A stretch of 45,647 nt of DNA from Spirosoma fluviale (GTDB lineage Bacteria > Bacteroidota > Bacteroidia > Cytophagales > Flexibacteraceae), in the NCBI GenBank assembly GCA_945883425.1, contig CAMCXM010000010.1:1-45647 (forward strand), written 5' to 3'. Below are positions 1 to 7,800 of the stretch, in pieces. The translations under genes were made by a program, and so were the position numbers. Below the pieces are notes generated by a model that was given only the letters and a program-made list of their open reading frames with translations, made no database searches and was not told the DNA's origin. Each line of letters begins with the position of its first letter. The first letter of the stretch is position 1.

Positions 1-14
1 CAAATTCCAACTCT

Positions 15-803
15 ATGAAAAACTTATTCTTTTCAGTCCTTGCTACCATTGGTCTGGCAACCTCTTCCATGGCCCAGACACCTGCCATGGACCAATTGAC
101 CTCTGCCATTACAGAAGCCAACTCCATTAAGCTCCGTATATCGGAAGCAAAAAAATCGGTGAACACACTTACGAAGCAATTGCTTCTGGCGGGTGTCCCC
201 TCCCCTGCTGGTTTTGAAACCGCGATCCTGAATTCACAGAACCAGATTCTGGACAACACAGACAATGTATCGTACCACCTGAACAATGCCCTTTCACTTT
301 CAGGAAATGGTTTCTCAGCGGTGAAAATCAACCAGCTCAATACACAGATTGTCAACCAAATTGATGTGGTCACCAGTATCCGGATTCAGGTAGTGAATGC
401 ACTTCTTGCCAACAACAAAACGCTGGCTCAGCAACTTCTGCCAACGCTCACCACCAATCTGAACAAAGAAACAACGCTTGCCAATCAGTTGATTACCCAA
501 CTCAACAAAGCCATCGAAACCATCCGGCCTTATCAGGTTTGTGTGCGTACTGTAAACAGTGCCGGGGTTCCGGTTGCCGCTTCTGACCTTTTCGGTTTCT
601 ATTGCTACAATACCACAACCAACGAATATTTCTACCCTTCCAACCAGGAAGGAACCTGCTTTACTCTTCCTGCCGGAACCTACACATTTGATTCGTATGA
701 TGGGTATTTCAGCGGAACCGGTTCCACAACCATCACATTAAAAAAGAGCCTTGTACAACCAGACGGAACCATTACTGTTGACCTGGTGTACTGGTCAGAA
801 TAA
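15..803 (+). CDS. Secreted protein of unknown function
   Basis: A 262-residue protein with a clear Sec signal peptide: a Lys near the N-terminus, a hydrophobic core, and Ala-Gln near residues 20-21 as the likely cleavage site. Residues about 25-170 are Asn/Gln/Thr/Leu-rich and look mainly helical. Residues about 175-262 look like a small beta-sandwich, with paired cysteines and an alternating Thr/Tyr pattern similar to carboxypeptidase-regulatory or Ig-like folds. No catalytic motif is visible and I do not recognise a named family. It is probably periplasmic or surface-exposed. The start is the only ATG before the signal peptide; its promoter lies outside the window. A strong hairpin terminator follows directly, so it is probably the last gene of its transcript. 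Confidence 0.75.
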   Translation: MKNLFFSVLATIGLATSSMAQTPAMDQLTSAITEANSIKLRISEAKKSVNTLTKQLLLAGVPSPAGFETAILNSQNQILDNTDNVSYHLNNALSLSGNGFSAVKINQLNTQIVNQIDVVTSIRIQVVNALLANNKTLAQQLLPTLTTNLNKETTLANQLITQLNKAIETIRPYQVCVRTVNSAGVPVAASDLFGFYCYNTTTNEYFYPSNQEGTCFTLPAGTYTFDSYDGYFSGTGSTTITLKKSLVQPDGTITVDLVYWSE

Positions 804-827
804 TTTTCATTCGCTTTTTGGTTATTG

Positions 828-859
828 AAAAGTCTGCTGTGATACGGTGGACTTTTTTT
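828..859 (+). terminator. Rho-independent terminator of the first gene
   Basis: Twelve paired bases (828-839 with 845-856, several G-T wobbles), a 5-nt loop and a T-run to 859. The arms begin and end in A/T runs, so it may also stop transcripts arriving from the HTH gene on the opposite strand. Confidence 0.75.
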
Positions 860-910
860 ATGGCGCCTGGGTTCGTGTGTCGCCAAGGCGCCAGAAAAAA
901 ATGGTCCGCA

Positions 911-1462
911 CTAATAAGAACCAGATTCATAATCCAACAGAGCTCCGGCCAGAAAATCCAGCTCTCTTTGCTTCTGCTCCAACTGAAAACGGATCCCTTT
1001 CAGTGCCCTTGGTCCCTCTCCGGCATAATCCAACCGGACCTCCTCAAACCATATTTCGAGCAACTCTTTCAACCGGGGATTTTCCACAACAATGTCCGTT
1101 TCAAGCACACGTTTTCCAAAAGCAAGGGCCGTTTCCTGGTGTTCGATCTGTTGCACGATTTCCATTTCCCGCTTCCGAAGCTGTTGGATGTCCCTTTCGC
1201 AGGCCTGCTGTTTGCGCTTAAAATCCTCGGTCTTTTTGGGAAAAGTAATCGTACTTTCCGACAAACCCGGCCATGGAGAGTCCGGGTTTTTTATGGAATC
1301 CAGCAGTTGATTGAATTGAATAAACAAGATTTCAGCCTTCGTAGGCAGCTTTCTTTTTTGGGCTTCTGCCAGGTTTACAAGGGATTGCGATACACCAAGC
1401 CATTTTGCCAGCCGGGACTGGCCAATGTGAATTTTGGTCCGGAAAGAAGAGTACGAGCTCAT
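911..1462 (-). CDS. HTH (XRE-like) DNA-binding protein with helical C-terminus
   Basis: A 183-residue protein if started at the ATG at 1462. A longer reading to 1651 would run through the repeat array as low-complexity Tyr/Val/Ile sequence and is unlikely. Residues about 8-45 contain a helix-turn-helix of the Xre/Cro type (QSRLAKWLGVSQSLVNLAEA, then a basic stretch and Pro). Residues about 85-135 are highly charged with heptad-like spacing, suggesting a coiled coil for dimerisation or oligomerisation. There is no enzymatic motif. The eight-box array starts 25 bp upstream of the start codon, so autoregulation is the simplest inference. I do not recognise a named family. No toxin, recombinase or phage partner is adjacent. 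Confidence 0.7.
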   Translation of the reverse strand: MSSYSSFRTKIHIGQSRLAKWLGVSQSLVNLAEAQKRKLPTKAEILFIQFNQLLDSIKNPDSPWPGLSESTITFPKKTEDFKRKQQACERDIQQLRKREMEIVQQIEHQETALAFGKRVLETDIVVENPRLKELLEIWFEEVRLDYAGEGPRALKGIRFQLEQKQRELDFLAGALLDYESGSY

Positions 1463-1487
1463 GGCGCTTAAAAAATTAGGTCCGATT

Positions 1488-1599
1488 TTGTAATAGCAAT
1501 TGTTGTAATAATTTTTTTCTATTACAAACACACCTATTACAACTTTGTAATAACAAAACTTGTAATAATTTATTTTTATTACAAGTCCACCTATTACAA
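1488..1599. repeat. Two tandem 57-bp units, each with four TTGTAATA boxes in dyad order
   Basis: TTGTAATA occurs at 1488, 1503, 1545 and 1560 on the plus strand. Its reverse complement TATTACAA occurs at 1520, 1535, 1577 and 1592. Spacings between box starts are 15, 17, 15, then 10, then 15, 17, 15, so the arrangement forward-forward-reverse-reverse is duplicated exactly 57 bp apart. All eight boxes are identical, while the 7-bp and 9-bp spacers differ between copies. It lies just upstream of the HTH gene and is most likely a cooperative operator. Confidence 0.85.
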
Positions 1600-1771
1600 A
1601 GCAGGAATCAAAAAAAACACCAGGTCTATGCCTGTGTTCGAGTTTCTCCAAGAATCAACAGTTGGTTTCCTTTTATTCCCTCTAATTCGACAAAAATTTA
1701 AGTGTCGCTTAGATGTGTGAAGACTTGCAGGCGGGCTTAGTCATGGATTTTTGTCAAGAAACTTTCGCCAC

Positions 1772-1801
1772 AAAAAAAATTACCCGCCAAAATTTGGCGG
1801 G
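1772..1801 (-). terminator. Rho-independent terminator of the giant adhesin gene
   Basis: A GC-rich perfect stem (CCCGCCAA at 1783-1790 with TTGGCGGG at 1794-1801) is followed, in minus-strand reading, by a run of eight T at 1779-1772. It lies 25 bp beyond the stop codon of the 2638-residue gene. Confidence 0.9.
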
Positions 1802-1826
1802 CAATTCACAGGAGTCTGATTGGTGG

Positions 1827-4800
1827 TTACAAGCCCACGACAACACGTTGCCGCACACTCCAACCACTATTGACCATTTCAACCAGATAGACTCCCTTTG
1901 GAATAGATCTTAAATCCAAAATCTTGTTCTCGGCTTTCAGATTGGAAGCAATTGTTTTCCCATCCACCGATACGATGTTAATTCCTGTTTCTTCGATATT
2001 GTCGTTCATCAACTGAAATCTCGATGGATCGTTTTGAATGACGGCCAGAAATGGTCTTTCGGCACTTGCTTCTGCTATCTTCACTATGCGGACAGGCGAA
2101 ACCTCTGTTTTCTCATTCCGGGCAGATGCCGAAATCTGATAGTAAAATGTATGTGCATTACCTGGAAGAATATCTTCTGCTGAAAAATCCTGGGTACATT
2201 CCGCTTCATTAACATTGAGGGTACCCACTTTTTCCATATTGCTTGTGCTGGTTCCGCGATAAATAGTGAACTTCCCTTCTTTCAGACAATCGGCCATTTT
2301 CCAGTTCAGTTTTCCAATGCCTCTGCGTTGTGAAACCCGGAAATCCAGGAAGTTCAACGGAAGTGGTTCTTCACCGCCAGCCAATGCAAAATCACTGAAT
2401 CCAATCAGTCCGGTCCGGCGAACCGATCCGTCAGCCTGAACATAGCTTGGGGTATTTTCCGGATTGCTGAGATCTCCGAAAATGGACCATTCATTCGAAG
2501 CAGTCGGTCTCTTGTAAATACTGTATTGAGGAAACAATCCGTAAAAGGACGGGAACAACCACATATCATAGGTAGCGGTACCAGCATCCGGCGTAATGTT
2601 CCAATACCCTTCCGGCGACAAAGCGGAGAAATAAGCCGGACCGTCCTGAAATGGATTTGCAATGGAAGCCAACGGATGGGCCATCGGATCATTTGCCATG
2701 AACTTGCAGGTGAGGTACTGAAGTCCAGAAACAGATGAAATATTGACCAGCGATTTTTCCAGACTGTTCACCCCTACCGGGAAGAAATATGAGTTACCGG
2801 CAGCGACCTTTCTTTTCAATGGACCTGCCACCCAGCTGGTTGGCGAATTGACAACCGATGACCCGGCCGTATTTTCAATCGAAAGAGAGAAGCCTGAAGG
2901 ATTCAGCTTGCCATTGGTCAGAATCAGGGTATTGTCGACTGTCACATTACCCGTAAGTTTGGCGTGATTGGCAGAGTTGATTTCCAGGTTACCAAACCGT
3001 CCTTCGACATCGACAACGGCAGAACCAGCCAACGAAACACGTCCGGCACCTGTGCTTATAAAACTACCGGCCGATGTTTTCACTTTTCCTGAGATCGTCA
3101 GGATTTTGTTGGATGTGCTTACCGTAGCCGAACCAGTCTGATTCCACTCAAACACCGTATTGTTCGAAGTGGTGGTAATTGTACCTGTACCCAGAATATT
3201 GAGCTTCTGGAATGTTGTAGGTGTGGTTCCGCCAATGGTTTGATTTGTGAATGTCCCTCCGAAATTCAACGTTGAAGCCGGATCGATGTTGAGTAAAGAT
3301 GCACCATCGTTAATCCAGCTGGCACCGTTCAGATTGAGAGTCGTACCGGCTGGCAATTCAAATTCCGAATTCGAACCAAATTTCAGAGATGGGGCTGCTG
3401 ATGCAATTCCATTCATCGTGATCGTTCCTTCCATAGTCAGTTTCTGGTTGTCACCGACTTCTATCCCACCTGTATGTGTCGTGTTCTTCAGATACATCTC
3501 GTTATCACCAGTTGGATCTGATTTGATTTCGGCTGTGGCGTTCACATTCTCGAGGAACAATTTCGATCCGCCTTTCACCAAAATGGAGGTATTGATGTAG
3601 TCGTAACTACCCGAAATAAGCATATTTTTTATGGTGACAGAAGGAACACCATCGAGGGTGATGTAGGTAAGATCATCCATTTCATTCTGCAGGTTCACCG
3701 TATTGACTCCGACCTTTGGCTGAATCACAAGGGTCGCATCACCATATGTACATCCTCCGGTAAAAATCCTTGTAAAAGTAGCCGCTGCCTTGTACCAAAG
3801 AAGGTTGGCAGCATTGGATGTATTGTTGGTCACCTGCAAGGTCACCACCGGAGCATCGGTTCCTTTGAAAGAAAGAAATTCGGCCGCTTTCTGAAGATTC
3901 GGAAAGGTTGCTCCTGATCCACCAACCGTAAAGACTGAGCCTGTAAGTGGAATGTTTTCAATCGCCACCAAATCAGACTGGCTTCTGGCAGATCCTCCTT
4001 TCTGGGCAGTATTATTAAAGCCATCTCCGTTTGTACCCTGAGAAGACTGTCCCAGGTTACAATTCTCTGCCAAAAGACTAATATCTTGATTGAGTGCAGC
4101 AAACCAAACAACTCCACCTCCGCCACCACCACCGGCACCGGAGTATCGCTTTCTGGATGGATACGCATTCTCATCCACTGACAATTCGCAAATAATCGGA
4201 TTTGAACTTCCTCCGTTTCCACCATTTACCCGGGCATTCACAGCATCCACAAAATTATTTACAAGCAACAAAACTGCACCACCTGCTCCTCCTCCTCCTG
4301 CGCCATCTCCATCGGTATTTTCTCCTTTCTCACCATTTGCCAGAATTTCAAGATTGTTCGAAGTCAGATTATCAGATTTTAAAATCACAATTCCGCCACC
4401 AAAGCCACCGGCACCTCCCAACTGCATACCGGGCAAATCATTGAATGCGTGACCACCGCCACCACCGCCACCAAGGAAGAACCTTGACAAGGCAGGTTGA
4501 TAAAAATAGGAATTGGAACGAAGAACGTTTTTGAATCCGATCGGTGTGGTTGGATTTGTGCCTCCAGCCAATCCACCTCTCAACACGTCTTGATCACATG
4601 GTGTTACAGTTGTTGAACAGGCAGAATTGGTAATGACGATGTAACTGGATGATCCTCCACGACCACCGTCCTGCCAGTTGGCGCCACCGCCCCCACCTCC
4701 TTCCGGTTCAACTCCGCCACCACCACCGGTTGCGTACCGTCCTTTTCCACGCATGGCAGAAACCGGAATCGCGGTGATACCCTCACCTTTCTGTCCAGCT

Positions 4801-7800
4801 CTCATATAAGATGAGAAATTCAATGCAAATTCGGCTGATGCTCCACAGGTTGGCGTTACATCACCTTTATCTCCGATCATACCGCCAGCAAAGCCCATTC
4901 CGGTCATGTGAATGGAATCGCTCAGAACAACATTTCCGTCTACTTCAAAACAAAGAATTCCACCGGTTTTACCATTCCATTGTTTTCCTGTCAATCCCAT
5001 CACCGCCAAAGCTTTGGCTTTGTAGGCAGGAAGATCAAATGGTGGCACTGTTGGGTCTGGCAACGTAATAATCGGAGGTTTCAGGTAGCCGGCACCTCCA
5101 TCCAATATTTCAATTTCATTGATCTGACCCAGAGCATCGGACTTCGCCTGCAGAGTAAGGCCTGCTCCGCCCTGAACCGGTGTGATGGTAAAACCAGATG
5201 TGATGGTTGTGTTGGGAGGATAGCCCATTCCTTTTCGGGTAACCCGAATGGCAGAAACGGCGCTGGATGATTTAACATTGTAATTCCCTGTGTATTGCGG
5301 AACCCTGACCAATTGAACACTGCCAGAAATGGTGTAGTTTTTCTTAATGCACCGCTGAAAGAAGACAACATCACCATCCACCGAATCGATTGTTAAAAAT
5401 TCATTGTTTCCTGAATTTCCCATGGCGGTGATGTATCCATAGGTCACATCGGTCGGGCTTCCAGGTAATGAAATACTTGCACCCTTCATCTGAACAATGA
5501 GGGCTCTGTCATTCTTCGCAAAAAGGCTTGCCTGACCTGTTGCCAATGTACATTTTAATGCTCCTATGGAGAGAGTTGCAGGTGCTACAACTTCGGCGTA
5601 TTGGTTGATGACACCCGTGATTCCATTCGGATCCGGAATCACATTGATTGTTTTGGTCACCGAAATGGCTGGACACGTACTGCCTGTGGAAGTCAATGTC
5701 AACGTGATTGCCGGAGCAGAATTAAGGCTTGCTGTATATGTTGCTGTGCCAGGTGTTGATCCGGAATTGGATGCAAACGTGCCTTCGGCTGCCGACCAGA
5801 CTGCACCAGTTGCAGATCCACCAAAGGAACCACCCAATGCAACTGAAATACCTCCCTGAACGATGTCGGCCATAGCAGGACCAACATTCAGAGTCGGATC
5901 TGGAGAAGGAGAAATCTGAACGGCTACTGAACGATTCGTACAAACACCAGAGTACGCAATCCGGCGGTACCAGGTGGTATCTCCAACCGGAGAAAGAATT
6001 AGACCCTGTCCTGTTTCACCGGAAATCAACGAAAAGCCTGCACTTGCACTGGTGGTTGAAACCTCCCACTCGTAGGTAAAACCTCCCGCTGCTCCCGCAG
6101 GAATGCTTCCTGTCAGTGGGTTTGGTGTTGAAGTATAACAAACATTCTGACTTGAAGATATGGTATTTGCGGTAATAGCCGGAGTAACCAGAACAGCAAT
6201 GGTATCGGAATAGTTCGCAGGACAAGCACCTGAAATGAGGCGCCTTCTGTACCAGCGGGAAGAAGTTAGAGCAGCTGGTGAAAAATTAATTGTTGAAACA
6301 CCCTGAGAATTAAAAGTTCCGGAAGCAGACGTTGAGGCTTCCCACAAATAAGAATACGTACCGGTACCACCCGTAGGCAGGGATCCGGTTAATGTTGCCG
6401 GAACTGTGTTGGCACAAATGGATTGAGGTGCCGAGATATCGTTGTTCGCAGTTGGCTGATTGATGGTGATGGCTACAGCTCCGCTGGTGGCAACACATAA
6501 TGGTCCGGAATAGACTTTTCTCCTGAACCAGGTATTGACAGTAAGTGCACCGGATGCATAACTCTGAACATTGGACGCCGCAATCGGACTGAACCCTAAC
6601 GTTGCACTGGTTGTAGAAGATTCCCACTCATATGTGTAAACGCCTGTTCCCCCGGTCGGCAACGTACCTGTAAATGAAGCAGGCGTAAATCCTGAACAAA
6701 TGGTTTGTGAAGCAGAAATGGTATTGGTAGCGATCGCCGGAGTTACTGTAATTTCTATGGTATCGGAAAGATTAGCCGGACAAATACCAGCCGTCACCCT
6801 CCTTCTGTACCAGCGGGAAGAGGTTAGAACGGGCGGTTTGTAAAAAGCCGTGGATGCAGAAGCAGAAGAAAATGGCCCACTTGATGTAGTGGCAACTTCC
6901 CAAAGATAGGACAGGGTGCCGGTTCCACCGGTTGGCACTGTACCTTTCAGAGTATCAGGAGCTGTGTTTCCGCAAATCGACTGTGGCGAAAAAATATCAT
7001 TGTTCAGTACAGGCTGGTTAATGGTGATGGCTACAGCAGATGAAAGAGAGAAGCAAACATCTGAGTCTATTCTTCTCCGGATCCAGGTATTCACAGTCAA
7101 AGGTCCGGATGTAAAGTTTTGTGCAGCAGCACCTGAAACCGGACTAAAACCAGCGGAGGCACTTGTGGTGGAAGACTCCCATGAATAGGTAAAGACACCG
7201 TTTCCTCCGGTTGCGGCCGATCCTGTAAAAGATGGGGATGAACCTGAACAAATGGTTTGTGAAGCAGAAATGGTATTGGTGCCAATTCCAGGTGTGACCG
7301 CTACCAGAACAGTATCGGAATAACTAATCGCACAAACCCCGGAAGTAACTCTTCGCCTGTACCACCTTGACGTTGTTAAGGTACCGGGTGAGTAATTGGC
7401 AGTTGTCACACTGGCCGATGAAAAAGCACCTGAAGCCGAAGTGGCTACTTCCCAGAGATAGGTATAAGATGTTCCATTGCCCCCTGTTGGAATGCTGCCA
7501 ATTAATGTGGCTGATGTAGTATTGGCACAAATGGTCTGATTACCTGTAACATCGTTACCCGAAATAGGAAGATTCACTGTAATGGCAACCGCTGATGATG
7601 TAATCGAGGGACAAGGTCCTGCAGAAACGATCCGGCGAAACCAGGTTGTCTGGCCCAAAATACCAGGAGAAATCCCCTGACCATTTTCACCCGAAACCAA
7701 TGAAAATCCAGCAGAACCACTGGTTGTGGATGATTCCCATGAATAGGAATAGGGAGAAATGCCTCCTGTTGGTACGCTGCCTGTTAATGGTGCGGCAGCA

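Noticed and set aside
861-892. A TGGCGCC/GGCGCCA inverted repeat as a terminator of the HTH gene
   Set aside because: The arms are perfect, but the loop is 18 nt and in minus-strand reading an A-run, not a T-run, follows. The hairpin at 828-856 is the better candidate.
818-1471. A 217-codon plus-strand frame opposite the HTH gene
   Set aside because: It is antisense to a frame with a clear HTH, has basic/aromatic composition typical of shadow frames and overlaps the terminator at 828-859.
1488-1599. A plasmid or phage replication origin with iterons
   Set aside because: The boxes are repeated and near an HTH gene, but no replication initiator, partition or phage gene is present and the box order is a dyad rather than direct iterons. 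An operator is simpler.
4090-4452. A proline-rich plus-strand frame
   Set aside because: It is the reverse complement of the poly-glycine coding region (GGN codons read as CCN), an expected artefact.
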